Source: Gluconacetobacter johannae
GTDB lineage: Bacteria > Pseudomonadota > Alphaproteobacteria > Acetobacterales > Acetobacteraceae
Assembly: GCF_014174305.1 (NCBI RefSeq)
Contig: NZ_JABEQH010000011.1
Coordinates: 1 to 64,000 of the forward strand
Direction: 5' to 3'
DNA: 64,000 nt
Under the pieces are notes generated by a model. That model was not told where the DNA came from. It made no database searches and saw only the letters and a program-made list of their open reading frames with translations. A program made the position numbers and the translations under genes. This document shows positions 44,432 through 53,459 of the stretch, piece after piece. Position 1 is the stretch's first letter. Each line of letters begins with the position of its first letter.

Positions 44432-46045
44432 TCACCAGTTAGGCTGACGCAAAATCGGCGCGGAGCCGGCAGGGGTCGGCAGATGGATTTTGTCGGTCGT
44501 CTGCGGAGACCGGACCGGTATCAAAGTGCCCCAATTGGTACGTCTCGCCATCTCTTCTTGCATGGCCGCCGGTATGATAGGTTTACCCTCGCGCACCTCC
44601 CAGCCTCCACCCAGAGCCTTATAAAGAGCGACCAGGTAAGTAGCGACAGAGGCCCTCGCATCCGCCAGCTTGTTTTGCGCTTGCAACAAGACGCGTTGAG
44701 AATCAATGACGCGCTGAAAACTATCAGAACCTTCCCGATAACGAATCAATGCCAGGTCCACCGAGCCTTGAGCGGCGTCGACGGACCTCTGCGAACTTCT
44801 TGTACTGTCCTGTGCCTTAAGAAAACCGACAAGTGCGTCTTCTGCCTCCCGCGCTGCTCTGATTACGGTGTCCTGGTAGGTGACAATGGCGCGCTGAAGA
44901 CGTGCATCCTGTGCACGAACGTCATTTGCGATACGGCCGTAGTTCAGAATCGACCATCTGAATCCTGGCCCTGCAGTAAAGAACAGGCTGTGAGGGGCGA
45001 AGAAGTTGGCCATATCGCTGCTTTGCACCCCAACTTCCCCGAAGAGAAAGAATCTGGGATAGAGATCCGCCTTGGACACTCCGATACGCGCGCTCTCCGC
45101 GGCAGCGTTCAGTTCAGCCGCGCGGATATCCGGACGTCGTCGTAGCAGTTCCGCCGGTATGCCGATCGCCACTTGCGTGGACGCGACCGGGATTTGTTGG
45201 GGGCCGTAAAGTAGGGAGTCAACGCCGCCCGGCGGCTTCCCGAGCAAGGCGCTCAGAGCATTTTTGGTCTGCTGGAGACTGGACTGGAACCGAGGAATGT
45301 CAGCAAGGGTGCTTTCCAGCAGGGTTCGTGCCTGATCGACGTCGAGTTCCGAGGTGGCGCCGTTACGGAAACGAGACCGCGCGATCTCCAGTCCCTCCCC
45401 TTGGACCCTGGCGTTTTCGCGAGCTATACGAATGTACACCTCAAAGGTCCGCATGGCAGTGTAGGTGCGGGCCACTTCAGCAGTAAGTGAAACAAGAGCG
45501 TCATCATAGTCGGCTTCCGTTGCGAGCATGTGCGCGCTGGCGGCCTCGACGTTGCGTCGGAAGCGACCCCAGAAATCCAGTTCCCAAGCGGCATCAAAGC
45601 CCAGATTGAAATTTGCATAGGAATGTCTGAGATTTTCCTGGTTGGCGAACTGAGAGCTGAGTAGGTTCTGCTGTGCAGTGCCGAAGCCCTCTTGCGTCTG
45701 CGGATATTGATATCCTATCGCGACGCCCAATTGCGCCCGGGCCTCCATAATTCTCAGACCGGCAATTTGTACCGGGAGGTTCTGTTCCGACGCGATCTGA
45801 ACCAGCCGATCGAGCACCGGATCGTCGAACGCCCTCCACCAGTGACTCATGACCTCATTCGTGGCCATGACCCGTGGATCGTTGCCCTCGATCCATTGAT
45901 CCTGAACTTTTGCCTTTGGCTGAACGAAGTCGGGGCCGACCGCACATCCGCTCAATATCAGCACCATGGATATGGTTGGAGACCAACCCATGATCGCTAA
46001 AGATCTGTAGCGGAAAAAGCGCTGTGCGTTTCGATGATTGCCCAT
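44432..46045 (-). CDS. NodT-family outer-membrane efflux lipoprotein
   Basis: A 537-residue TolC-like channel subunit. Lipobox LILSGC, then the RND-type OMF pattern: WWRAFDDPVLDRLVQIA, FNLGFDAAWELDFWGRFRR, IGIPAELLRRRPDIRAAE and YREGSDSFQRVIDSQR. It should form the outer-membrane exit for the ABC/HlyD genes upstream on the same strand. The ATG at 46045 follows GAGG at seven bases; upstream Met codons at 46087 and 46117 lack ribosome-binding sites. DNA is less G+C-rich than the flanking chromosome. Confidence 0.9.
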   Translation of the reverse strand: MGNHRNAQRFFRYRSLAIMGWSPTISMVLILSGCAVGPDFVQPKAKVQDQWIEGNDPRVMATNEVMSHWWRAFDDPVLDRLVQIASEQNLPVQIAGLRIMEARAQLGVAIGYQYPQTQEGFGTAQQNLLSSQFANQENLRHSYANFNLGFDAAWELDFWGRFRRNVEAASAHMLATEADYDDALVSLTAEVARTYTAMRTFEVYIRIARENARVQGEGLEIARSRFRNGATSELDVDQARTLLESTLADIPRFQSSLQQTKNALSALLGKPPGGVDSLLYGPQQIPVASTQVAIGIPAELLRRRPDIRAAELNAAAESARIGVSKADLYPRFFLFGEVGVQSSDMANFFAPHSLFFTAGPGFRWSILNYGRIANDVRAQDARLQRAIVTYQDTVIRAAREAEDALVGFLKAQDSTRSSQRSVDAAQGSVDLALIRYREGSDSFQRVIDSQRVLLQAQNKLADARASVATYLVALYKALGGGWEVREGKPIIPAAMQEEMARRTNWGTLIPVRSPQTTDKIHLPTPAGSAPILRQPNW

Positions 46046-46100
46046 TGCCGCGCCTCGTTGTCCGTTGTTTGGCACTGACCTGCTCATCGGCTGCGCGGCC

Positions 46101-47225
46101 CTACTTCGTGACCGCAATTGATTTGCGGAAAAGCGCCAAGCTGTAAATGAAAAAAGCCAGACCGACTACACTCACCATTGCAAATTGGGGCCAAACGGCG
46201 TCGAGCCCGCCACCGCGATAGATGATCTTCTGGGAAAAGCTGACGAAATGGCGCGAGGGCAGGAAGAAGGTCATGTACTGGAGCCAGACCGGCTGACTCT
46301 CAACGGGAGTCGATCCGCCCGAGAGGAGTTGCAGCATGACGTTCACAAAAATGATCAAGAGTGCAAACTGCGCCATCGAACGCGAGATAGTGCCGAGGAA
46401 TATGCCCAGCGCAGTGGCGAAAAAGAGGTAGAGCAAGACGCCGAAAAACCACAGCGACACCGACCCGGAAAATGGTACGTGCAGCACTTTCATGACGATA
46501 AAATAGAGAGAGAGAGCGGTCGCGACGAGAATGACGCAACTGTTGGCCCATACCTTTGCCATTGCGATTTCGAAAGCGGTCAGCGGCATTACGAGCAAGT
46601 GCTCCAGAGTTCCATGTTCACGTTCGCGGATCACTGCGGCCCCCGTCAAAACGACCGTGAGCAGAGTGACTTGATTGATAATTCCGACGACGCTCGCAAA
46701 CCACGAGGTCTCTCCGTTTGGGTTGAACAGCCTACGAATAATCAGATTTATGGATGGTTGCGCCGAGGCATCGGTGCGTCTGAAAAAACTCGAAATGCGC
46801 TCGCTAATGATATTCTTGATGTAGCCGCCGCCGATAGCGGCCTGCTGCATGGCGGTTGCGTCGATGTTGAGCTGGATGTCGGGATGGCGACCCGCGCGCA
46901 GATCGGCTTCGAACTGCGGCGGGATCACGACCACGAACATGAAACGGCCTTCATCCATTGCGGTTTCGACATCCGTCACGGCGATTGGCTCCGGCGTCTG
47001 GAAGCGGGGCAGATAGAAGGCTTCCTCCAGTTGCCTGGACAAAGCGGAATTATCTTCGTCAGCGAAGGCGATCGACGCGTTATTGACCTCGCTGGACGAG
47101 CCAGTGGCCTGAGCGTAGATCGCGCCGGTAAACGAATAGACGACGAAAATGAGCATGACCAGGTCACTGCTGACGCTGCGCAGTTCTTTAAGGCCGAGCC
47201 AGAAAATATTGAGGAGCGAGGTCAC
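46101..47225 (-). CDS. ABC-2 type permease (YhhJ-like)
   Basis: A 374-residue permease with one N-terminal membrane helix (ELRSVSSDLVMLIFVVYSFT), a large periplasmic domain (about residues 35-170) and five or so C-terminal helices around REREHGTLEHLLVMPLTAFE, the ABC-2 signature. The GTG at 47225 is preferred: AGGAG lies eight bases upstream and the downstream sequence matches family starts; the frame upstream overlaps the preceding gene. It probably works with the RbbA-like protein as a drug or lipid exporter. Confidence 0.88.
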   Translation of the reverse strand: MTSLLNIFWLGLKELRSVSSDLVMLIFVVYSFTGAIYAQATGSSSEVNNASIAFADEDNSALSRQLEEAFYLPRFQTPEPIAVTDVETAMDEGRFMFVVVIPPQFEADLRAGRHPDIQLNIDATAMQQAAIGGGYIKNIISERISSFFRRTDASAQPSINLIIRRLFNPNGETSWFASVVGIINQVTLLTVVLTGAAVIREREHGTLEHLLVMPLTAFEIAMAKVWANSCVILVATALSLYFIVMKVLHVPFSGSVSLWFFGVLLYLFFATALGIFLGTISRSMAQFALLIIFVNVMLQLLSGGSTPVESQPVWLQYMTFFLPSRHFVSFSQKIIYRGGGLDAVWPQFAMVSVVGLAFFIYSLALFRKSIAVTK

Positions 47226-47227
47226 CT

Positions 47228-50008
47228 CTATCTCTCCTGCTTGCTTAGAGCGAGGGCGCTCACGGTCCAAAGAATGGGAATGCTGCAAGCGAGGAACGTC
47301 AGGTCCGGCGCCAGGAGATTCGCGTGAAGTCCCTTGGTGAAGACGCCTTTGCTCGCGTGCATGTAATAGGTGGTGGGCCAGATCGAACCCACGAATCTTG
47401 CCCGACCTGCAAGCGTTGAGACCGGCTGCAGAAAGCCGGAGAACTGGATGGTCGGTAAAAGCGTAATAATTGTCGTTACGAAGACGGCGGCAACCTGACT
47501 GCTCGTGAAGGTCGAAATTACCATGCCGATGCCCGTTGTCACGGTGACGTAAAGGAGCGTGCAGAGCGTCAGCATCAGGAAGCTGCCCTTTAGCGGGACG
47601 TCAAAAACCAAGATCGCCATCGTCACGAGAACGAAATAGTTCATCATGCCGATCGCGATATAAGGCAGCTGCTTGCCTATCAGATATTCCAGCCGGCCTG
47701 TCGGCGTGACGTAGAAGTTGATGATGGAACCAAGCTCCTTCTCGCGCACGATACTGACCGCCATGAGAATTGCCGGAAGGAGGATCAGCAGGATGGGGGG
47801 GATGCTCGGAACCATCGCGTAGACACTTTCGAACGTCGGATTATACATGTAGCGATCTTGAAAATTGGCGGTGTATTTCGGTGGTTTGATCCCAATCCCG
47901 TTGTTGGGATCAAGAAGCATCGCGTCCTGGACACTTTGAACATATTGCGCGACCGTCTCGCCACGGAACGTATCGGCGCCGTCCACCTCTGCCAGAATTT
48001 CCGGCTTCGATCCCTTCCTGATATCGCGACCGAAATTCGGAGGCACCTCCAGGACCAGAGAGATCTTGTCCGACTGCATTCTCGAAAGTGCATCTTCGAC
48101 GGAGCGAACGTGTGCCTGCTGCGCGAAGTACCGCGGTGCGCCCGCGAATTGTTCCAGATAGGAGCGGCTCTCCATCGTCTGGTCGAGGTCGAAGGTCGCG
48201 TAGCGCACATGTTCCACGTCAGTCGTGATGCCGAATCCGAAGACAAGCATCAGCAAGGCTGAACCGACGAAGGCGAAGGCAAGCCGAACCGGATCGCGCA
48301 GGATCTGCATGGTTTCATTGATGGTGTAAGCCAGAAGTCGGCTAAGACGCAGTGAAAGACCGGAACGCACTGCGTGTTGCGGGGCGTCCGTGCCTGCGTG
48401 CAGGTCCGCGTGCTCTTTTGTCTGGCCCTCGGTCGTGGCCTCTCCGATCGCGTCTTCCATGTAGCCGATGAAGGCTTCCTCCAGCGTGGCGGCGCCGCGT
48501 GCTTCGATCAACTTCTTCGGAACATCGGCGGCGAGCACCTTGCCGGCATGCATCAGCGAGATTCTGTCGCAGCGCATAGCTTCATTCATAAAATGAGTCG
48601 TTACGAAGATCGTAACGCCTTGGTTGCGCGAAAGGTCAATCAGCAACTCCCAGAAGTTGTCGCGCGCAACTGGATCGACCCCTGAGGTCGGTTCGTCCAG
48701 GATCAGCAACTCTGGACCGTGCAACACCGCGACGGCCAGAGACAGGCGCTGACGCAGGCCCATCGGCAGGTCGCTGGCCAACGCGTCGAGATAGGGGCCA
48801 AGCCCGAATTTTTCGACAAGCTCCTTGATGCGTGTCTCCGCCTTGTTCGGCGGAATATGATAGAGGCGCGCATCAAGAACGAGGTTTTGCCGGACAGTGA
48901 GCTCACCATAGAGTGAGAAGGCCTGCGTCATGTAGCCGATGTTCTTGCGTACCTCGATGCTGCCGGCGTCGACAGGCTGACCGAATAGCTTCGCGCTTCC
49001 TTCGGTTGGCGGCAGCAGTCCCGTCAGCATTTTCATGGTGGTGGACTTGCCACACCCGTTGGAGCCAAGAAAACCGAAGATTTCTCCCCGCTCGATCGTC
49101 AGGGAGACGTGGTCGACGGCAACGAAGTTACCGAAGCGGCACGTGAGCCCCTTTGCATCGATGGCGACCTCGGATTTGCCGGTCGGGCGCGGTGGAATGG
49201 TCAGGTCGACGTGACCCGTGCGCTTTTCCTCCGGGAGTAGGGCGATGAAACACCTCTCGAGATCAGAGGTTCCGGTCCGTTCCATTAGCGCTGCGGGTGT
49301 TCCCGTCGCAAGAACCCGCCCGGCATCCATGGCGACGATCCAATCCCATTGTTGGGCCTCATCCATATAGGCGGTGGAGATAATGACGCTCATGCTGGGC
49401 CGTCCGGAACGAATTTCCTCAATAAGCGCCCAGAATTGTCGACGCGAGAGTGGATCGACGCCGGTGGTCGGTTCATCAAGAATGAGGAGGTCGGGCTCGT
49501 GAACCAGGGCGCCGCAGAGGCCGACTTTCTGTTTCATGCCCCCCGACAATTTGCCTGCTGGACGGTCGGGAAAGGGCGAGAGCCCCGTTGCACGCAGCAG
49601 CTCCCCGATACGGGAAAGGCGCTCCCCGGCGGTCAGGCCGAAGAGCCGCGCCATGAAGTCGACGTTCTCCTGCACGCTCAATTCAAAGTAGAGATTTTTT
49701 CCCAAGCCCTGAGGCATATAGGCGATCCGGGGACAGGTCTCGCGACGATGCCTCGCGTCGGCGATGTCGCCACCCAGGACGATCACTTTCCCCTGCTGGA
49801 TCTTTTTGGCGCCTGCGATCAGACCCAAAAGCGTCGATTTTCCGACGCCGTCCGGACCGATGACGCCGACCATGCGCCCGCTTGGAATGTCGAGGGAGAG
49901 TCCGTCGAGGCCTATTGTCGTGCCGTAGCGGTGAGTCACGCCATGTATCGACGCCACCGCAGCACGACCGTCTATGTCCATAGACACATGAGACTCGGGA
50001 ATTGGCAT
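47228..50008 (-). CDS. RbbA-like ABC protein: two ATPase domains fused to a permease
   Basis: A protein of about 926 residues. First ATPase: Walker A GPDGVGKS (51-58), signature LSGGMKQ (154-160), Walker B LLILDEPTTG. Second ATPase: Walker A GSNGCGKS (315-322), a degenerate signature LPMGLRQ, Walker B LLILDEPTSG. From about 580 an ABC-2 permease follows, with a long periplasmic loop and REKELGSIINFYVTP. This matches E. coli RbbA/YhiH, found with YhiI (HlyD) and YhhJ. The ATG at 50008 is a best guess; 49981 is an alternative. Confidence 0.88.
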   Translation of the reverse strand: MPIPESHVSMDIDGRAAVASIHGVTHRYGTTIGLDGLSLDIPSGRMVGVIGPDGVGKSTLLGLIAGAKKIQQGKVIVLGGDIADARHRRETCPRIAYMPQGLGKNLYFELSVQENVDFMARLFGLTAGERLSRIGELLRATGLSPFPDRPAGKLSGGMKQKVGLCGALVHEPDLLILDEPTTGVDPLSRRQFWALIEEIRSGRPSMSVIISTAYMDEAQQWDWIVAMDAGRVLATGTPAALMERTGTSDLERCFIALLPEEKRTGHVDLTIPPRPTGKSEVAIDAKGLTCRFGNFVAVDHVSLTIERGEIFGFLGSNGCGKSTTMKMLTGLLPPTEGSAKLFGQPVDAGSIEVRKNIGYMTQAFSLYGELTVRQNLVLDARLYHIPPNKAETRIKELVEKFGLGPYLDALASDLPMGLRQRLSLAVAVLHGPELLILDEPTSGVDPVARDNFWELLIDLSRNQGVTIFVTTHFMNEAMRCDRISLMHAGKVLAADVPKKLIEARGAATLEEAFIGYMEDAIGEATTEGQTKEHADLHAGTDAPQHAVRSGLSLRLSRLLAYTINETMQILRDPVRLAFAFVGSALLMLVFGFGITTDVEHVRYATFDLDQTMESRSYLEQFAGAPRYFAQQAHVRSVEDALSRMQSDKISLVLEVPPNFGRDIRKGSKPEILAEVDGADTFRGETVAQYVQSVQDAMLLDPNNGIGIKPPKYTANFQDRYMYNPTFESVYAMVPSIPPILLILLPAILMAVSIVREKELGSIINFYVTPTGRLEYLIGKQLPYIAIGMMNYFVLVTMAILVFDVPLKGSFLMLTLCTLLYVTVTTGIGMVISTFTSSQVAAVFVTTIITLLPTIQFSGFLQPVSTLAGRARFVGSIWPTTYYMHASKGVFTKGLHANLLAPDLTFLACSIPILWTVSALALSKQER

Positions 50009-50160
50009 GGGTACGTTCTCTGGCGTGTTGGGACAGGCGTTTCGCTGGCGCGCCGGCTCATTGATATTCTTCCTCCAGGCTGTGCAGGCCATGGAGTCAT
50101 TTTGCGGCATGCTCCGCATCCGGCGGTTCGGGGTTCGCCCTATTCTGCGCTTCGTCCTGG

Positions 50161-51138
50161 TTACAGGGCGTTTTGCATTGAAGCCGGCCAGGACGCGGCG
50201 TCCTCCGCCTTCACGTAACCAACGCCTCGAACGCCGGTTTTAATGATATCTATGTAGGTCTCGACTGTCTTTTCAGGGACGCGAAGCTTCACGCGAAACA
50301 TGAGTTTTTCTCGCTCACTTCGTGTCTCGACCTGTTTGGGCGTAAACTCCGCCTCCGGCGACACGAAACTGACATACCCTTTTATTGGGCGGTCGGGTCG
50401 AGCGTCGAGGAGAATACGTGCCTCCGCTCCGATTTTTAGCCGTGCAGCCTGCTCGGCAGGAAGAAATATCTCCATGTAGACGTCATTCAGGTTCACCAAC
50501 GTCAGTGCCTTTCCGCCCGGCCCCAAAACCTCGCCGACTTCGACCAGTCGATAGAGCACCCGTCCCAGAATAGGAGACTTCAGGGTCGCATCGTCGATTC
50601 GGGTCTGGACCGTCGCCACTTTTGCCTCGGCGACCCTTACCTCCTGCTCAAGCGTGCGGAGCGTGGCCTGGTTTTCCTGAAGGCCGGCTGAGGTTGTTTG
50701 TAGCGCCGCGTTACGGACATCGAGTTCGCGCTGCGAGCCAGCGCGTTCGGCGACGAGGGCGCTGCTGCGTCTGACCTCGATCTTGGCGAGCCTGATTTCA
50801 CTTTGCGTTTTAACGATAGAAGCCTGTGCGACGGCCACTTTTTCCTGCGTAGCAGCGACGTTTAGTTTCGCCTCTTCCAGTTCTGCCTGCAACGTGGCGG
50901 TATCCAGCAGAACCAGTACCTCTCCAGGTTTGACAAGATCCCCCTCATCAACACGGAGTTCCTGCACCCGGAGCGGTTCCTTGGCGACGACATCGACGAG
51001 CTTCGCCTCGATGCGCCCGTTACCTGATGCGATCCCCTTCGGCAGGGCGGATTGCAACTGCTGCCAATATTGGTAGCCGAAGTAGCTTGCGCCCAAAACG
51101 ACGGCCACCAGGATCCACGCGATTGTTTTCTTTGACAT
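50161..51138 (-). CDS. HlyD-family periplasmic adaptor (YhiI-like)
   Basis: A 325-residue adaptor with one N-terminal membrane helix (TIAWILVAVVLGASYFGYQY). The biotinyl-lipoyl half motifs are VDEGDLVKPGEVLVLLDTA and LKSPILGRVLYRLVEVGEVL, with a coiled coil of about 90 residues between them. The ATG at 51138 has GGAGAA about eight bases upstream. First gene of the minus-strand efflux set, divergent from ppk2. It should connect the ABC proteins to the NodT channel. Confidence 0.9.
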   Translation of the reverse strand: MSKKTIAWILVAVVLGASYFGYQYWQQLQSALPKGIASGNGRIEAKLVDVVAKEPLRVQELRVDEGDLVKPGEVLVLLDTATLQAELEEAKLNVAATQEKVAVAQASIVKTQSEIRLAKIEVRRSSALVAERAGSQRELDVRNAALQTTSAGLQENQATLRTLEQEVRVAEAKVATVQTRIDDATLKSPILGRVLYRLVEVGEVLGPGGKALTLVNLNDVYMEIFLPAEQAARLKIGAEARILLDARPDRPIKGYVSFVSPEAEFTPKQVETRSEREKLMFRVKLRVPEKTVETYIDIIKTGVRGVGYVKAEDAASWPASMQNAL

Positions 51139-51432
51139 CAGCGCCGTTCTCCCAGGAACGATCTTCTCGGCATGAGAGGCTGGATGCCGTAAGCCGTGTC
51201 GCCACATGTACGACCGCACCAGGCTCCGGCTTCGCGGTGTAAAGCTCATATCCGCCGGCAAGTTTCCAATGACCGGTCACAATCTTGCGTACATCATATC
51301 TGTGCGAGTCATGACGGCTTCGTGTTCCTGCCATGAGGTGTCCCGGTCGGGATTGCGTTTGGTCTCGGCTCTACCGCCACGGTAAACTGCCCCGTCACCA
51401 TCAGATTGAAATCCTCTCAGGAGGAGGAGAAA
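51139..51432. other. 294-base divergent intergenic region
   Basis: The gap between the HlyD adaptor and ppk2 starts. It must hold promoters for both directions. I see no clear palindrome; the only firm signal is the AGGAGGAG ribosome-binding site at its right end for ppk2. Confidence 0.4.
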
Positions 51433-52278
51433 ATGGGAAAATCCAGTTCGAGGAAGGAGTCGGCATCGAAAAACGCAAATGAGCCGATCGCCTCTCCTGG
51501 CACCGAGAAGCTGCCGCGGAAGGAATACGAACGGGAGTTGGAGCGGCTCCAAGTCGAACTCGTGCAGCTTCAGGATTGGGTCCGTCGTGAAAAGAAAAAG
51601 ATTTGCATCGTCTTCGAAGGTCGCGACGGAGCTGGCAAAGGTGGCGTAATCAAAGCAATCACGGAGCGGGTGAGTCCGCGCACGTTCCGCGTTGTCGCGC
51701 TACCCGCGCCAACTGAACGAGAAAAATCCCAGATGTATGTGCAAAGGTATTTGCCCCATTTTCCCGCCGCATCGGAGATCGTTATTTTTGACCGCAGCTG
51801 GTATAATAGAGCGGGTGTCGAGCGCGTCATGGGTTTTTGCACCGAGAGGGAACTGGAGGTCTTTTTTTCCGGCGCGCCGTGGGTCGAGAAGGCGATGGTC
51901 GATTCCGGGATTATTGTTCTGAAATACTGGCTTGAGGTCAGTCCGGAAGAACAGACCAGGCGTCTCGAGTCCCGAATTACCGATGGTCGCAAGCTCTGGA
52001 AGCTATCTGAAATGGACCTCAAATCCTATGCGCGTTGGGACGAGTATTCGCGAGCCCGAGATGACATGTTTCTAAAGACAGATACGTCCTGGGCACCTTG
52101 GTACGTCGCAAGATCCGACGACAAGAAGCGTGCGCGCCTCAATATAATCACCCACATGTTGGGAAAGATACCCTACGAAAAAATGCCTGCCCGGAAGATA
52201 GAACTCCCAAAGCGTCGCGAGACGAACGATTATGTGGCGGCTGATTACACATCCAAGTTGATTCCTCAACTGTTTTAG
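51433..52278 (+). CDS. ppk2: polyphosphate kinase 2 family protein
   Basis: A 281-residue PPK2 enzyme transferring phosphate between polyphosphate and nucleoside mono/diphosphates. Walker A FEGRDGAGKGG (61-71), then the Walker B region EIVIFDRSWYNRAGVERVMG (115-134), both diagnostic. The charged N-terminus of about 45 residues is variable in the family. The ATG at 51433 follows a strong AGGAGGAG. It is cargo of the putative island and lies divergent from the efflux genes. NDP- versus NMP-type cannot be told by eye. Confidence 0.92.
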   Translation: MGKSSSRKESASKNANEPIASPGTEKLPRKEYERELERLQVELVQLQDWVRREKKKICIVFEGRDGAGKGGVIKAITERVSPRTFRVVALPAPTEREKSQMYVQRYLPHFPAASEIVIFDRSWYNRAGVERVMGFCTERELEVFFSGAPWVEKAMVDSGIIVLKYWLEVSPEEQTRRLESRITDGRKLWKLSEMDLKSYARWDEYSRARDDMFLKTDTSWAPWYVARSDDKKRARLNIITHMLGKIPYEKMPARKIELPKRRETNDYVAADYTSKLIPQLF

Positions 52279-52351
52279 CCCCTCGGGGCCGGACGAAAAC
52301 GTGCCATGGTCCTATGGCCGGTTTGACGCCAGCGGGATCGGGACAGATGAC

Positions 52352-52837
52352 ATGCCGAGCGTAAACCGGAGCCTTGTCGCGCTGCTCGGCGGATTGACGA
52401 TCGGCCTGTGCGGCTGCGCCGGCCCCGCGGGGCCGGTGTTCGGCGACTGGTACGGCTACCTGCCGCTGCCCGCGCCACAGGCCCGGGTGGCCGTCGAACT
52501 GGTGCTGGACGGGCCGCCCACTGCCCGTCAGGGTGGGTTCCGCCTGCACATGCAGACGATGTGGATGGTCGGCGCGGCGGACAATGTGTCGGACTATCTG
52601 ACCGGCACCTGGTCGGCGCACCCCGTGACGATCGACGGCGTGGCCTGCCGGCGCATCGACCTGTCGGGTCTGGACAGCAGCCCGCATCATGCGATGCTGG
52701 TGTCCCACTACATCGAACTTCCCAACGGCGTGCTTGTCCCCGCCACGGCCGACGGCCGGCCGGACCTTACCCCCGGCGGCCTCGACTATCGCCTGGCGCC
52801 GCGCCCGCGCGGCAGCTTCGGCTACGGCCGCGCCTGA
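52352..52837 (+). CDS. lipoprotein of the PVFGDWYGY family, paralogue 1
   Basis: A 161-residue probable lipoprotein (SLVALLGGLTIGLCGCAG). The mature part contains PVFGDWYGY, ELVLDGPPTARQG, and near the end ATADGRPDLTPGGLDYRL with PRPRGSFGYGR. The same three blocks recur in the protein at 55633-56103, so the two are divergent paralogues. I do not recognise a described family. Start at the ATG at 52352, where the signal begins. It is the first gene to the right of the lower-G+C island cargo. Confidence 0.75.
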   Translation: MPSVNRSLVALLGGLTIGLCGCAGPAGPVFGDWYGYLPLPAPQARVAVELVLDGPPTARQGGFRLHMQTMWMVGAADNVSDYLTGTWSAHPVTIDGVACRRIDLSGLDSSPHHAMLVSHYIELPNGVLVPATADGRPDLTPGGLDYRLAPRPRGSFGYGRA

Positions 52838-52849
52838 TCCGGCCCGGGG

Positions 52850-53101
52850 TCAATGCCGGTGGTCGTGCCAGTGCCGATCATGCCAGCCGCGCCCGCCCTC
52901 GTCATGCCAGCCGGCGTGATTATGCCACCCTCGCCACATCCCGCGATCATCATACCAGCCGCGATGACCGCCGTAGCTGCCGGAGTACCAGCCCGCGTTC
53001 CAGCCGACGGGCCGGTAGTCGTAGTCGCCGTCGTATCCCTCGGCGCATCCGCTCGCCCCCAGCAGGGCCGTGACGACCAGGGCGTGTCGTAGACGCAGCA
53101 T
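52850..53101 (-). CDS. small His/Trp/Gly-rich lipoprotein
   Basis: An 83-residue protein with a lipoprotein signal (ALVVTALLGASGCAEG). The whole mature part is Gly, Trp, Tyr, Asp and His, ending with about ten His in the last 30 residues (GWHDRHWHDHRH). Such tails can bind metal ions in the periplasm, but this is inference. It is convergent with paralogue 1, 12 bases apart. Low complexity prevents family assignment. Confidence 0.6.
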   Translation of the reverse strand: MLRLRHALVVTALLGASGCAEGYDGDYDYRPVGWNAGWYSGSYGGHRGWYDDRGMWRGWHNHAGWHDEGGRGWHDRHWHDHRH

Positions 53102-53459
53102 GGCACTATCCCCCCCTGAAGGGTGAACGCCGGCCGGTGCATGGGGTTCGCCTTCCGGCGGCCGTTTGGCGCCATTCCGTGATTTTAAAAAGCATTCTCA
53201 ACAAAAGAACCTGTACAGATGGTTCATCCGGTCAGGAACCATGACCATGATCGTTCGTTAAGGCGATGTCCATCTGTTATGACATCACAATCATAATCAT
53301 TCATCTCATAACACCGATGCCAGACCCGCTCGTTTCGCCCCCGTGACCTGATGATGTGCCCATATGGAAGGATACGGTCCACACGCGATGGACCGTCGAT
53401 GATTATATACTGATTGCCATTCCCTTTTTATACGCGGTTGTCTGTGCGGCCCTAAGAAT
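53102..53459. other. A+T-rich intergenic region upstream of GMC oxidoreductase
   Basis: 358 bases with no convincing gene. The left half is rich in A+T runs with short repeats (TTATGACATCACAATCATAATCATTC). The right half holds an inverted repeat (separate entry) and TATACT at 53406-53411, a possible -10 box. It probably contains promoters for the divergent small lipoprotein and the oxidoreductase. Confidence 0.5.
53374..53396. promoter_or_regulatory. inverted repeat, candidate operator
   Basis: ACGGTCCA-CACGCGA-TGGACCGT, perfect 8-bp arms, ten bases before a TATACT box and about 80 bases upstream of the GMC oxidoreductase start. Dyads like this are often repressor sites. Binding protein unknown. 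Confidence 0.45.

Noticed and set aside
52279-52351. Direct repeat of the tRNA-Arg 3' end (attR) at the right edge of the putative island
   Set aside because: I looked for GTTCGAATCC or GAGTCCGCCA here and further right and did not see a convincing copy, so the right boundary stays open.
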